64,000 nt of DNA from Legionella waltersii (lineage in GTDB: Bacteria; Pseudomonadota; Gammaproteobacteria; Legionellales; Legionellaceae), in the NCBI RefSeq assembly GCF_001468085.1, contig NZ_LNZB01000041.1:66096-130095 (forward strand). Reading direction: 5' to 3'. Positions 7,992 to 17,742 of this stretch are shown piece by piece (within the stretch, counting starts at the first letter, position 1; the number at the start of each line of letters is the position of its first letter). The notes below the pieces were generated by a model. It worked only from the letters and a program-made list of their open reading frames with translations. It had not been told where the DNA came from and did no database searches. The position numbers and the translations under genes were made by a program.

Positions 7992-9191
7992 CTACCTGGT
8001 TTTAAATTTAAATAAGCACTTCTCTGAGTAGTCCTCGGAATTATCTTCTGTGTCTTCCTCTGAGTTCGCTTCTGCGCTGTATGCAGGGGTGTGATCTGAG
8101 TCGCACAGTTTTATGCAATTTTCATGAACTAATTTGTGATTGATTTCAGAAGACTCAACCTTATCAATAAGCGTTTGTAATGCCTGGCGCATTTCTTTGT
8201 AACCTATTCGCTTTGTGGGATCAACACGAGTCATATTTTGCAAGGATACTTTTAGGTCATTTTGAAATTCTTTTGGCATATCCACGCAATGAAAGAGATC
8301 AATAAATTCTTCGCAACTATGATAAGAATAAGCTTCATCAATGGTGCATTCATCTGAATTAAAGGAGTCTATAGATCGGTCTCCCCATAATTCTGCGAGT
8401 GTTTTCCCCATGGAAAACCAGTCAATTTTTCGAGTTACAACATAGGAGTCAACATACTCGGGGGCGATGTAATACCAATTTCCTTGTAAAACCTCAACAG
8501 AACCTTTTTTACAAGTAAAACCAAAATCAATTAGAGTCACTTCTAAATTCTCAAGATCAACAATGATATTATCCGGTTTAATGTCTCGATGTATCCACCC
8601 TTGTTTGTGGAGATTATGGAGAGCTGTAATTAAATTGATGCTTAATTTTAGTAATTTGAGCAAGGATAGTTTTGTTTTCCCCTTCTGTATTGAAGAAATT
8701 AAATCATCTAAAGGAATTCCATGAGCTTTCGTCATCCTTAAAAAACCATAATTAGAGTTAAATAAAGAGGGTTTGCATCTAATTTTGTTGCTGCATAAAT
8801 TGATTTGTTTCTCCTCAGCAATAACATCTAAATGAGCGGAGTGCTTTAGGTTAACTTGTTTTACAACCTTTTCTTTATCTGGTGTACGCACTTTAAAGTG
8901 CATATTCTTTTCGGTGTGGAGTACTCCAAGGCTGTCGTATAGACTCCCGTAAGAACCAGACCCAAGTTTCTTACCCAGTACTTCAACACGTTTATACTCT
9001 GGATTATGTTTGCAGAACCCCTTAACAAGATGATGAGTTAAAAAAATCTCAACAGTATCCGTTTTCATAAAGCTACGTTTTACTTTGTAACGACCAGGTT
9101 CGAAATAAATCTCTTGCGAAGTATAGAGAAGCCTTTTTAGTAAGAGTTTAGTTTCTGCACTAAGGTTTGTTGGGTCAATAGTTATAGTCAT
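7992..9191 (-). CDS. Eukaryotic-like Ser/Thr protein kinase (LegK-type)
   Basis: 399-aa protein with a complete Hanks-type kinase core: Gly-rich loop GSGSYGS (77-83), candidate ATP Lys in VVKQV (K111), helix-C Glu (E126/E127), HRDIKPDN catalytic loop (201-208; base D203), DFG (222-224) and APE (243-245). All key residues are present, so it should be active. The N-terminal 70 residues are outside the fold. The tail is very acidic (NSEEDTEDNSEDYSE) before a basic end, like the Glu-rich C-terminal signals of many Dot/Icm substrates. No transmembrane segment or PASTA repeat, unlike housekeeping bacterial kinases. Legionella exports several such kinases (LegK family); which one this matches cannot be told here. 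Confidence 0.85.
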   Translation of the reverse strand: MTITIDPTNLSAETKLLLKRLLYTSQEIYFEPGRYKVKRSFMKTDTVEIFLTHHLVKGFCKHNPEYKRVEVLGKKLGSGSYGSLYDSLGVLHTEKNMHFKVRTPDKEKVVKQVNLKHSAHLDVIAEEKQINLCSNKIRCKPSLFNSNYGFLRMTKAHGIPLDDLISSIQKGKTKLSLLKLLKLSINLITALHNLHKQGWIHRDIKPDNIIVDLENLEVTLIDFGFTCKKGSVEVLQGNWYYIAPEYVDSYVVTRKIDWFSMGKTLAELWGDRSIDSFNSDECTIDEAYSYHSCEEFIDLFHCVDMPKEFQNDLKVSLQNMTRVDPTKRIGYKEMRQALQTLIDKVESSEINHKLVHENCIKLCDSDHTPAYSAEANSEEDTEDNSEDYSEKCLFKFKTR

Positions 9192-9584
9192 AGGTTTTCC
9201 TAACCTGAATTAGATGGATTCAAAAACTTACAAATAACACCCAATAACTAGTTTGATCTTTGAATTTAAAAAAGATCTGGTTTTAAAAGTTGAATGAATA
9301 TTTAGATCTTGTCAAGCGATGAGGGGTTGGGAATACCCTCTGACTTTTACGTCAATTGTTTGACGGCCAACTATAGAGTATTGTCAATTTTAATCAAGCA
9401 TTATCCACTTTATTCTCCTCAGCTACTTGTTGCCTTCAGAACGATGAGAATCACTACATTGACTATCTATACGATCATGGCTCGGAAACATAGGGATACG
9501 TTATCAAAATGAGTGAAAATAAAGCATAGAACAGTATTCTCAAATTTTAATTTAACTCATTGAATACAATAATAAAATTTCAAA
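9192..9584. other. Intergenic region, kinase / fliM
   Basis: About 490 bases separate the divergent kinase and fliM genes. It is AT-rich and must hold the kinase promoter on the left and the fliM promoter on the right. A TTG-started frame at 9309-9512 (67 codons) has no good ribosome site or recognisable product, so I do not call it a gene. Confidence 0.5.
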
Positions 9585-9600
9585 TGGCATGGGCCTTGCA
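9585..9600 (+). promoter_or_regulatory. Sigma-54 promoter of the fliM operon
   Basis: TGGCATGGGCCTTGCA matches the -24/-12 consensus (TGGCACG-N4-TTGCA) at all key positions: GG and GC have the required spacing. It lies 83 bases before the fliM start. In Legionella, RpoN with FleQ drives early flagellar genes, and the sequence agrees with that. Confidence 0.88.
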
Positions 9601-9682
9601 TGACAAAGTAATGAAGATGTATTGGTGGAGTACTGACTACTCTAGAAGTCGGGAAAAGCATTAAGGTGCGGGTGAAATAATC

Positions 9683-10768
9683 ATGCCAGAAAAAGACGTA
9701 CTTTCACAAGAAGAGATCGATGCACTGTTAGACTCCGTTGATGACACCATTGATGATGAAGAGTCTCAAGAAACGGCTACCGAAGCAACCGCTGAAAAAC
9801 CAGCACGTAAAAAGGGAAAACAAGCGACTAAAGCTGAGGCCGACGAAGAGGCTGGTCCAGAGTCGCAGACGGATTCTGGAGCATCAACAAACGAAGAGGC
9901 TGTTAAAACCCTAAGTTTTACCGGTCAGGAACGTATTGTTAAAGGCCAATTACCGGTACTTGATAAAATATATGATCGCGCAGTTCGGCTCTTTGCAGCG
10001 GACATTTATCACCTCACAGCGAATGATTTTGAAATCAAGCAAGACCCTTTGTTGATTACTAAACACAAAGATTTTATGAAAAGCTTACCTAACCCGAGTT
10101 TGATGGGTATATACAAGTTCAAGCCATTACGTGGAAAAGGAATCATCTTATTTGATAGTACGTTTGTGTATGACTTGGTTGATTACTATTTTGGTGGAAC
10201 AAGCCAGTTTGGTGCGCAAAAAGATAAAACTGACTTTACTGCTACTGAATTGAGAGTGATGGAGGTTGTGGCCAAAAAATTGGTTGGCGACTTGATGCAA
10301 GCATGGGAGCCCATTATTAAATTGGATGTAACGAAGTTCAATGATGAAACCAACCCTCAGTTGGTCAATATCGCAGATCCCGAAGAAATGGTATTAGTAG
10401 CGCGCTTTTCCTTAAATTTTGGTAAGGACACAGGGACTTTTTATTTCATATTACCTTACTCCATGTTAGAGCCTATTAAACAACAATTAGAGTTGGGTGC
10501 ATCACGACCAGATGATGAAATTGATCCTAACTGGATTAAGTCATTAAAAGAGGAATTAATGGATGTAGAGGTGGTTGTTAGTTCAGTGATGGCCGAGTCT
10601 GAAAGCAGTTTAGGGAAAGTAATGGAGTGGAAAGTCGGAGACTTTATTCCATTGGATAAAAAAGAAGTGGTGACCATGTACATTGAGGGTACTCCGGCCT
10701 ACACCGCGACAATGGGAAGCATAAACGATAAAAGAGCCTTAAAAATTATTCGAATAATCAATTATTAG
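9683..10768 (+). CDS. fliM: Flagellar switch protein FliM
   Basis: C-ring protein linking FliG to FliN and, in chemotactic species, receiving CheY-P. The extreme N-terminus keeps the CheY-docking motif LSQEEIDALL (residues 7-16). It is followed by a long low-complexity acidic/Lys linker to about residue 75, then the CheC-like middle domain and a SPOA domain at the C-terminus. 361 aa, slightly longer than E. coli (334) because of the linker. First gene of an operon running through at least flhA; fliN starts 9 bases downstream. Confidence 0.96.
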   Translation: MPEKDVLSQEEIDALLDSVDDTIDDEESQETATEATAEKPARKKGKQATKAEADEEAGPESQTDSGASTNEEAVKTLSFTGQERIVKGQLPVLDKIYDRAVRLFAADIYHLTANDFEIKQDPLLITKHKDFMKSLPNPSLMGIYKFKPLRGKGIILFDSTFVYDLVDYYFGGTSQFGAQKDKTDFTATELRVMEVVAKKLVGDLMQAWEPIIKLDVTKFNDETNPQLVNIADPEEMVLVARFSLNFGKDTGTFYFILPYSMLEPIKQQLELGASRPDDEIDPNWIKSLKEELMDVEVVVSSVMAESESSLGKVMEWKVGDFIPLDKKEVVTMYIEGTPAYTATMGSINDKRALKIIRIINY

Positions 10769-10777
10769 GGGAAGAGC

Positions 10778-11113
10778 ATGACTGAAGTTAATGAAACGCT
10801 TATGGAGCAACCAGGTCAAGAAAATACAATTTCTCAACAAGCACCAACTGAAAAGATGGAATTAATTTTGGATATTCCTGTATCAGTTACAGTTGAAATT
10901 GGTCGAACGAAAATGAGTATTCGCAATTTGCTGCAATTAAACCAAGGCGGTATCGTTGCTTTAGATCGTCTAGCAGGTGATCCATTGGACGTGCTTGTCA
11001 ATGGTACTTTGGTAGCTCATGGTGAGGTTGTGGTTGTAAATGATAAATTTGGGGTGCGTCTCACGGATATTGTGAGCAAGGCCGAACGTATTAAACGTTT
11101 AAAAGAGCAATAA
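10778..11113 (+). CDS. fliN: Flagellar switch protein FliN
   Basis: 111-aa SPOA-domain protein of the C ring, also a docking site for FliH/FliI at the export gate. Residues 30-110 are the SPOA domain with the conserved DIPVSVTVEIGRTKMSIRNLL and LDVLVNGTLVAHGEVVVV segments. The N-terminal 28 residues are a flexible Gln/Glu-rich tail. It follows fliM by 9 bases and is followed 1 base later by fliO. Confidence 0.96.
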   Translation: MTEVNETLMEQPGQENTISQQAPTEKMELILDIPVSVTVEIGRTKMSIRNLLQLNQGGIVALDRLAGDPLDVLVNGTLVAHGEVVVVNDKFGVRLTDIVSKAERIKRLKEQ

Positions 11114-11114
11114 A

Positions 11115-11519
11115 ATGCAATACCTTATTTCATGTGCTTTCATGCTCATCAGCCAATCGTTGTGGGCAGCCGATACTTCAACTTTAAATGGTATTAATCA
11201 TGCTGAAATGTTGCGCATGGTTTTCGGTTTGATGGTTGTTTTGGTAGTGATTTTAGCCTTGTCATGGATAGTAAAGCGCATGAACGGGGTAGCATTTTCC
11301 TCCACAAAAGGGTTTCAATACCTAGGTGGAATGGTAGTCGGCCCAAAAGAAAAAGTAATGTTGTTAAAAGCAGGAACTAGGTATTTGCTAATCGGTATTG
11401 GGTCAGCTTCCATTACCCTGCTACACGACTTTGGCGAAGCGCTCCCTGAGGGATTTGATGCTGAGAATAAATCAATTTTTGCAGACGTATTGAAATCAGC
11501 AATAGGGAAGAAAAAATGA
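11115..11519 (+). CDS. fliO: Flagellar export assembly protein FliO
   Basis: 134-aa single-span membrane protein that helps FliP assemble into the export gate. An N-terminal signal-like segment (residues 1-18, [18 protein letters not shown]), one transmembrane helix near 33-52 ([19 protein letters not shown]) and a cytoplasmic domain follow the usual FliO plan. Assigned by topology and by its fixed place between fliN and fliP. Its stop overlaps the fliP ATG (ATGA). Confidence 0.88.
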   Translation: MQYLISCAFMLISQSLWAADTSTLNGINHAEMLRMVFGLMVVLVVILALSWIVKRMNGVAFSSTKGFQYLGGMVVGPKEKVMLLKAGTRYLLIGIGSASITLLHDFGEALPEGFDAENKSIFADVLKSAIGKKK

Positions 11520-12265
11520 AAGCCAAAAGCTTAGCTTTGTTTTTTTTAATGGTAGCGAGTTTACCAATTATAGGACACGCTGATTCATTGTCTTTGCCAG
11601 CTATTACGATGCAGCCTGGAACAAATGGCTCACAATCGTACAGTGTCAATTTGCAAATCCTTATTTTTATGACCATCTTGACGGTCTTGCCTGGGGTCTT
11701 GATGGCAATGACCTCATTTACAAGGATTATTATTGTACTGTCTATTTTGCGACAAGCGATAGGAATGGCACAAACACCTACAAACCAAATATTGATTGGT
11801 ATTTCATTGTTTATGACCTATTTTGTTATGGCACCTGTATTTAGTCAAATGAACGAGTCAGCTATACAACCCTATATGGCAGAGAAAATAAGTTTTCAAC
11901 AAGCTCTAACTGGTGCACAAAAACCACTTCGTGAATTCATGCTTAATCAAACGAGGAAAAATGATTTGGCTCTCTTTGAAAAAATGGCAAATAGTGCACC
12001 AAAAACCATTGATGAGGTACCTATGAGTGTGATAATTCCTGCATTTATCACCAGTGAACTAAAAACAGCCTTTCAAATAGGATTTATTTTATTTCTTCCT
12101 TTTTTAATCATTGACTTGGTAGTCTCTAGCGTTCTGATGGCAATGGGTATGATGATGTTGTCTCCATTGATTATTTCTTTGCCTTTTAAAATTATGTTAT
12201 TCGTTATGGTTGACGGTTGGACATTAGTGCTTGGCTCATTGGCTTCAAGTTTTGCACTGACCTAG
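11516..12265 (+). CDS. fliP: Flagellar export gate protein FliP
   Basis: 249-aa core of the FliP-FliQ-FliR export gate in the inner membrane. It has a cleavable signal peptide (first 22 residues, ending GHA), then [18 protein letters not shown], the [19 protein letters not shown] segment and two C-terminal transmembrane helices, as in other FliP proteins. The periplasmic loop lies between the two helix pairs. It starts inside the fliO stop codon and fliQ follows after 8 bases. Confidence 0.97.
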   Translation: MKAKSLALFFLMVASLPIIGHADSLSLPAITMQPGTNGSQSYSVNLQILIFMTILTVLPGVLMAMTSFTRIIIVLSILRQAIGMAQTPTNQILIGISLFMTYFVMAPVFSQMNESAIQPYMAEKISFQQALTGAQKPLREFMLNQTRKNDLALFEKMANSAPKTIDEVPMSVIIPAFITSELKTAFQIGFILFLPFLIIDLVVSSVLMAMGMMMLSPLIISLPFKIMLFVMVDGWTLVLGSLASSFALT

Positions 12266-12273
12266 GGGGCTTT

Positions 12274-12543
12274 ATGAATCCAGATTCAGTTGTCTCATTA
12301 TTTAGTGAAAGTGTGTACCTCATATTGTTGTTATTGATGGTGTTGATATTGCCCGGACTAGTCGTCGGTTTGATTGTTTCTATGTTTCAGGCAGCCACAC
12401 AAATCAATGAGTCGAGCTTGAGTTTTATCCCTAAATTGTTTGTGACCTTCTTAGTCCTTGTGTTTGCGGGTCCTTGGTTATTAAAAACCTTGGTCAATTA
12501 TACGGATTCACTGATTACTAATATCCCTTATTTGATTGGATAG
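12274..12543 (+). CDS. fliQ: Flagellar export gate protein FliQ
   Basis: 89-aa protein with two transmembrane helices (about 13-38 and 52-76) joined by the conserved FQAATQINESSLSFIPK loop; four copies surround the FliP/FliR pore. I chose the ATG at 12274, preceded by AGGGGG, giving the usual 89 residues; a longer in-frame version from 12217 would overlap fliP and add a non-homologous leader. Confidence 0.96.
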   Translation: MNPDSVVSLFSESVYLILLLLMVLILPGLVVGLIVSMFQAATQINESSLSFIPKLFVTFLVLVFAGPWLLKTLVNYTDSLITNIPYLIG

Positions 12544-12552
12544 GGACATCCT

Positions 12553-13323
12553 ATGAATTTTGATTATCAAACAGTGATACAACAATTTAGTCAGTACATT
12601 TGGCCAATGATTCGTATTGGAGGATTGTTGCTTACTCTTCCTGTTTTATCTTCTGGTCTACTACCTACCCGCATCAAGTTGTTATTTATGATTACATTGA
12701 GTTGGATGTGTGTGTCCTTTGTCCCTGTTGAATTATCGTTTGATAAATTTAGTGGTGTGTATTTAGTGTATATCGCTCAAGAGTTACTTCTAGGTATGTT
12801 GATGGGATTCGTGATGCAATTAGTTTTTCAAGTGTTTATTTTGGGCGGTCAAATTATCTCAATGCAAGCTGGTCTGGGTTTTGCGGTGATGGTTGATCCT
12901 GCTAGTAGGGCGAGTGTTCCTCTTGTTAGCCAATTATACATGATGATGACCACCTTGATTTTCTTGTCTTTAAATGGACATCTCTTCATTATTGAAAGTT
13001 TATTGGATAGTTTTAAGCAAATGCCCGTTGGGAAGCTCTCGGTTGATACAGCCATGGTTTGGAGTGTCATTAGTTTTTCAGGATGGATGTTTAAGGAAGC
13101 GGTGCTCATTTCAATTCCAGCGATATTGTCATTGCTCATAGTGAGTTTGTCATTTGGAATCATGACTCGTGTGGCACCTCAATTAAACGTATTTTCTTTA
13201 GGATTTCCAATTACTTTGTTGATGGGATTTGTCATTATTAAAATTGGATTAGCAACCTTAGGAACACAAATCACTGAAAGTATCGATTATGGACTGAACT
13301 TTATTATTGGGATGTTGCGCTGA
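12553..13323 (+). CDS. fliR: Flagellar export gate protein FliR
   Basis: 256-aa hydrophobic protein with about six transmembrane segments, the single-copy subunit closing the export gate. Family features include an FQVFILGGQIISMQAGLGFA segment and a C-terminal APQLNVFSLGFPITLLMG region. Its TGA shares its last A with the flhB start codon (one-base overlap), so the two are translationally coupled. Confidence 0.96.
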   Translation: MNFDYQTVIQQFSQYIWPMIRIGGLLLTLPVLSSGLLPTRIKLLFMITLSWMCVSFVPVELSFDKFSGVYLVYIAQELLLGMLMGFVMQLVFQVFILGGQIISMQAGLGFAVMVDPASRASVPLVSQLYMMMTTLIFLSLNGHLFIIESLLDSFKQMPVGKLSVDTAMVWSVISFSGWMFKEAVLISIPAILSLLIVSLSFGIMTRVAPQLNVFSLGFPITLLMGFVIIKIGLATLGTQITESIDYGLNFIIGMLR

Positions 13324-14471
13324 TGGCAGATGACGATAATTCACAAGAAAAAACCGAACAACCCTCGGAGAAACGTTTAAAAGAATCGAGGGAGAAGGGC
13401 CAAGTTGCCCGATCAAAGGATTTTAATGCAACGGTTATTTTATTGATGACCACCCTCGGCCTTTTTATTTTTGGTAAACAACTTTCTATCCAGCTTGCAT
13501 CAATGATGAAGTGGTCTTTTGAGTTCGATAGGTTGGTTTTATTAACGCCAACCATGGCCTTTGAGCGCTTGTTTTTTCTAGCTACTAAAGGATTCTTGGC
13601 ACTGGTTCCTTTTTTAGTATTGGTATTTATTGTATCCCTTTTGGCACCTTTACTTGTAGGTGGTTGGATTTTTAGTGGTCAATCCTTGCAGCCTAAGTTT
13701 TCTCGCTTAAACCCTCTGAAAGGATTTAAGCGAATGGTATCGGTAAAGGGTTTTGTTGAAATGATTAAAGCGTTTCTCAAATTTGCCTTAGTCGCTGGAG
13801 TGTCAATTGTCGTATTGAGGATGCAAATTCCGCAATTGCTCTCTTTGGGCGGTGCATCTATAGAAACAGCAGTGGCATCAGGTGCTTTGATTCTCTTGAA
13901 GTCATTCCTATTTATCTGTTCAAGTTTAATTTTAATTGCTGTCATTGATGTGCCTTTTCAACTGTATGAGCACAGTAAGTCCATAAAAATGACTAAACAA
14001 GAATTAAAGGATGAATACAAGGAAACGGAAGGAAAACCAGAAGTTAAAAGTGCAATCCGTCGCGCTCAACATGAAGTTGCTAAACGACGAATGATGAGTG
14101 AAGTACCTAAGGCAGATGTTATTTTGACAAACCCTACTCATTATGCAGTTGCAATTAGTTATAAGAAAAATGGTAAGCGTGCTCCCGTTGTGCTTGCTAA
14201 GGGTAAAAATCTGGTGGCTTTTCAAATTTCTAAAGTTGCCAGCACTCATAAAATTCCGATTATCTCTGTACCTCCATTGGCACGCGCGGTTTATTTTTCT
14301 ACAAAAATTAATGCTGAAATTCCAAGAGGACTTTATGTAGCAGTGGCTCAGGTACTGGCCTATATTTTTCAGCTACGCGATAAGCAAAGATACGATGCTA
14401 AACCGGAAATATTACAGAATGTACCAATTCCGCCTGATCTTATGCGCGAAGCAGAGGAGGATGAAGAATGA
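13323..14471 (+). CDS. flhB: Flagellar export switch protein FlhB
   Basis: 382-aa export-apparatus protein that switches substrate class from rod/hook to filament. Four transmembrane helices lie in residues 35-215, followed by a soluble domain with the self-cleavage motif NPTH (N270-P271-T272-H273). The N-terminus has the conserved EKTEQPSEKRLKESREKGQV. An acidic C-terminal tail (EAEEDEE) ends the protein. Overlaps both fliR (1 base) and flhA (4 bases). Confidence 0.97.
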   Translation: MADDDNSQEKTEQPSEKRLKESREKGQVARSKDFNATVILLMTTLGLFIFGKQLSIQLASMMKWSFEFDRLVLLTPTMAFERLFFLATKGFLALVPFLVLVFIVSLLAPLLVGGWIFSGQSLQPKFSRLNPLKGFKRMVSVKGFVEMIKAFLKFALVAGVSIVVLRMQIPQLLSLGGASIETAVASGALILLKSFLFICSSLILIAVIDVPFQLYEHSKSIKMTKQELKDEYKETEGKPEVKSAIRRAQHEVAKRRMMSEVPKADVILTNPTHYAVAISYKKNGKRAPVVLAKGKNLVAFQISKVASTHKIPIISVPPLARAVYFSTKINAEIPRGLYVAVAQVLAYIFQLRDKQRYDAKPEILQNVPIPPDLMREAEEDEE

Positions 14472-16546
14472 ATAATGCACTCTATTATTTGCAGTTTTTA
14501 ATGCGACAAGGGTTTGGAACTCCTTTGATGTTGATCGTGATGATCAGCATGATGATGTTGCCTTTGCCTCCTTTCTTGTTGGATATATTCTTTACTTTCA
14601 ATATTGCTCTGTCTTTGGTCGTATTGTTGGCTGTCATTTATAGTGAACGTCCACTCGATTTTGCAGTATTCCCAACAGTGATTCTCATTGCAACCTTATT
14701 AAGATTAGCGTTGAACGTTGCTTCTACACGCGTTGTTTTGCTCAATGGCCATCAAGGCACTGATGCAGCTGGTCAAGTGATTAAATCGTTTGGCGAAGTT
14801 GTGATAGGGGGCAACTACACAGTTGGTATTGTGGTCTTCATTATTCTCGTGGTTATCAATTTTGTCGTGGTCACAAAAGGTGCTGGTCGTGTCTCAGAAG
14901 TAAGTGCTCGTTTTACATTAGATGCATTACCTGGAAAGCAAATGGCTATTGATGCGGATTTAAATGCCGGACTAATCAATCAAGAGCAAGCTATTAAACG
15001 CAGAACAGAAGTGGCTCAAGAGGCTGATTTTTATGGTTCCATGGATGGTGCGAGTAAATTCGTACGCGGAGATGCTATTGCGGGGATTTTGGTGCTCATT
15101 ATTAATATTGTTGGTGGATTAATCATCGGTGTCTTTCAATTTAATATGAATTTGAATGATGCCTTACATAACTATGTGTTATTGACTGTAGGTGATGGCT
15201 TAGTAGCCCAAGTCCCCTCATTGCTCTTATCTACTGCAGCAGCAATTATTGTAACTAGAGTTTCTAGCGCGCAGAATATGGGCCAAGCAGTGATCAATCA
15301 AGTACTGGCGAATCCCCGATCTTTAATCATCGCTTCTTCTATTATTGGTTTGATCGGCATCATTCCAGGCATGCCGCATATTGCATTCATTATTTTGTCT
15401 GCTGGTCTTGCTGGAATCGCGTATTTGTTTATACGCAAAGAAAAAGAAAAGAAAAGAACTCAAGAAGTAACGCAGACTGAATCCATTCCAACTCCTGATC
15501 CAGCTGCTGCAGAATTATCTTGGGATGATGTAAATCCTGTAGACGTCATCAGTTTGGAAGTTGGCTATCGTCTAATTCCTATGGTTGATAGTGCACAAGG
15601 AGGTGTATTGTTAGCTCGAATTAAGGGAGTGCGTAAAAAGATCTCCCAGGAGCTCGGATTCTTAATCCCCACCGTCCATATTAGGGATAATTTAGATTTA
15701 AAACCAAATCATTACCGTTTGAGCTTGGCTGGGGTGGTGATGGGGGAGGCTGCAATTCACCCTGACAGGTGGTTGGCTATTAATCCTGGCCAAGTGTTTG
15801 GGGATTTGGATGGTATACATGATCATGATCCAGCATTTGGGATGGATGCCATTTGGATTATGGAAAACCAGAAAGAACAAGCAAATACTTTAGGATATAC
15901 CGTTGTTGATGCATCAACGGTGATTGCTACTCATTTGAGTCAAATACTAGAACAAAATAGCCAACAATTACTTGGCTACGAAGAAACCCAGCAGCTTCTG
16001 GATAAGTTAGCAGTAAACTCACCTAAACTAGTGAAAGAACTCGTGCCTGATAATTTACCTTTAGGGGCAGTAAGCAAAGTGCTTCAGGGCTTGCTTTATG
16101 AACATATTCCTTTGACAGACATTCGTACTATAGTCGAAACATTGGCGGAATTTGCGCCAAAATCGAAGGATTCTGATTATTTAGTTAGCCAAGTCCGAAT
16201 AGCTCTATCACGATTAATTACTCAAAAAATCAGTGGCTTGCATGAAGAGTTGCCAATCATTACCTTAAAACCAGAATTGGAACAATTATTGCACAATAGT
16301 ATTCAGAATAGTGGACCAAGCGGTATCAGTTTTGAACCTGGTATGGCTGATAAGATTCAGCAATCTCTGATTCACTTCTCGCAGCAACAACAAGAGAAGC
16401 AAGAAAGCTCAGTCTTAGTGGTTCAGCCTGGGATTCGTTCGGTGTTGGCACGATTTGTGCGTACTATATCAAACGATTTCCATGTTTTGTCTTATCAGGA
16501 AATTCCTGATAACAAACAAATACGCATAGTTGGAACAGTCGGTTGA
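14468..16546 (+). CDS. flhA: Flagellar export protein FlhA
   Basis: 692-aa ion-driven export engine, forming a nonameric ring. About eight transmembrane helices occupy residues 15-325 with the FHIPEP signature region (LRLALNVASTRVVLLNGHQG; ARFTLDALPGKQMAIDADLNAG), then a charged linker and the large cytoplasmic platform that receives chaperone-substrate complexes. Full length. It starts in an ATGA overlap with flhB; a 56-base gap to flhF follows. Confidence 0.98.
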   Translation: MNNALYYLQFLMRQGFGTPLMLIVMISMMMLPLPPFLLDIFFTFNIALSLVVLLAVIYSERPLDFAVFPTVILIATLLRLALNVASTRVVLLNGHQGTDAAGQVIKSFGEVVIGGNYTVGIVVFIILVVINFVVVTKGAGRVSEVSARFTLDALPGKQMAIDADLNAGLINQEQAIKRRTEVAQEADFYGSMDGASKFVRGDAIAGILVLIINIVGGLIIGVFQFNMNLNDALHNYVLLTVGDGLVAQVPSLLLSTAAAIIVTRVSSAQNMGQAVINQVLANPRSLIIASSIIGLIGIIPGMPHIAFIILSAGLAGIAYLFIRKEKEKKRTQEVTQTESIPTPDPAAAELSWDDVNPVDVISLEVGYRLIPMVDSAQGGVLLARIKGVRKKISQELGFLIPTVHIRDNLDLKPNHYRLSLAGVVMGEAAIHPDRWLAINPGQVFGDLDGIHDHDPAFGMDAIWIMENQKEQANTLGYTVVDASTVIATHLSQILEQNSQQLLGYEETQQLLDKLAVNSPKLVKELVPDNLPLGAVSKVLQGLLYEHIPLTDIRTIVETLAEFAPKSKDSDYLVSQVRIALSRLITQKISGLHEELPIITLKPELEQLLHNSIQNSGPSGISFEPGMADKIQQSLIHFSQQQQEKQESSVLVVQPGIRSVLARFVRTISNDFHVLSYQEIPDNKQIRIVGTVG

Positions 16547-16602
16547 GGTGAAAAGAGTTCACTGAAAGTTAAAGAAATTGAGGACTGTAGGCAGGAGGCA
16601 TT

Positions 16603-17742
16603 ATGAAACTAAAACGTTTTGTCGCAGCAGATACACGCACTGCGATGCAACAAATTAAGGCCACTTTCGGTCCTGATGCCGTTATATTATCCAGCCATCA
16701 TGTTGAGGGTGGAATCGAAATTGTTGCCGCCATTGATTTTGATGAAACCATATTGTCTGCTGAAGCGGCTGTTGCTGTTGCTGAACCCCCAAGCCAAGTG
16801 GATAAGAATGCAAACATGACTCCTTTGGACGATATGCGCCAAGAAATTTTGACATTAAGAGGAATGTTAGAGGCTCAGCTACGCGGAAATGTGGGAATAA
16901 ATGAACCCTTGCATTCCGTTATGCTACAAAAATTGCTCTATTTAGGGGTAAGTCATAAAACAGGCAATTTATGGGCACGATCCGTTAAGCCTGATCTCAA
17001 TGAACAAAGAGCATGGCAATCCATTTTAACATTAATGACAGAACAACTCCCTATCAAAGAATCCCAACGAATAGAGGAAGGTGGCGTATTTGCTTTTGTT
17101 GGCCCTACAGGTGTTGGTAAAACAACAACTCTAGCTAAGGTTGCGGCACGGTTTAGTTTGCGTTTTGGAGCAGATAAACTGGGTTTAGTCACTATGGATA
17201 CCTACCGAATCGCAGCACAAGAACAGCTGGTTTTATATGGCAAAATTTTAGGTGTCAAAGTTTGTGTAGCCCAAGATGAAGTCGCTCTTGCTAGGGTTTT
17301 GCGTCAGTTAAGTGATAAAAAATTAATCCTAATTGATACAGCAGGGATGAATCCTTCGGATGAACGAGTGATTACACAAATGAATGCATTGAGTTCTCAT
17401 TTGCAATCCATTACCAAAGTATTGGTTTTAGCTGCAACCAGTCATTATCAAGTATTGATTGATGCCGTTAAACGTTATCAGGCCAGTGAGGTGGATCAGT
17501 GCATAATCACCAAACTAGATGAGTCAATGGCTATAGGCGGAGTAATTAGTGCAGTCATTGAATCAGGATTGGCGGTGAGTTATTTAACCAACGGCCAACG
17601 AGTTCCTGAAGACATCAAAATTGCTACTCGTCACCAACTTGTTGAGGTGTTTGCTCAACAAGAGATTAAATTGTCCCAAGAAGAAAGGGACATTAGCAAG
17701 AGAAACCTGCTTGTTAGGAGAGATTATTATGTCGAAACTTAG
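16603..17742 (+). CDS. flhF: Flagellar placement GTPase FlhF
   Basis: 379-aa SRP-type GTPase that recruits early flagellar proteins to the cell pole. An N-terminal B domain (residues 1-110), then NG domains with the P-loop [10 protein letters not shown] (from residue 167), DTYRIAAQEQL (about 200) and TKLDESMAIGG for guanine specificity. A strong ribosome site (AGGAGG) precedes the ATG. The last 14 bases overlap the fleN start. FlhF and FleN act as a pair: FlhF promotes polar assembly and FleN limits number. Confidence 0.97.
   Translation: MKLKRFVAADTRTAMQQIKATFGPDAVILSSHHVEGGIEIVAAIDFDETILSAEAAVAVAEPPSQVDKNANMTPLDDMRQEILTLRGMLEAQLRGNVGINEPLHSVMLQKLLYLGVSHKTGNLWARSVKPDLNEQRAWQSILTLMTEQLPIKESQRIEEGGVFAFVGPTGVGKTTTLAKVAARFSLRFGADKLGLVTMDTYRIAAQEQLVLYGKILGVKVCVAQDEVALARVLRQLSDKKLILIDTAGMNPSDERVITQMNALSSHLQSITKVLVLAATSHYQVLIDAVKRYQASEVDQCIITKLDESMAIGGVISAVIESGLAVSYLTNGQRVPEDIKIATRHQLVEVFAQQEIKLSQEERDISKRNLLVRRDYYVET

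Noticed and set aside
9309..9512. 67-aa gene between kinase and fliM
   Set aside because: TTG start, no ribosome site, and a composition like non-coding DNA.
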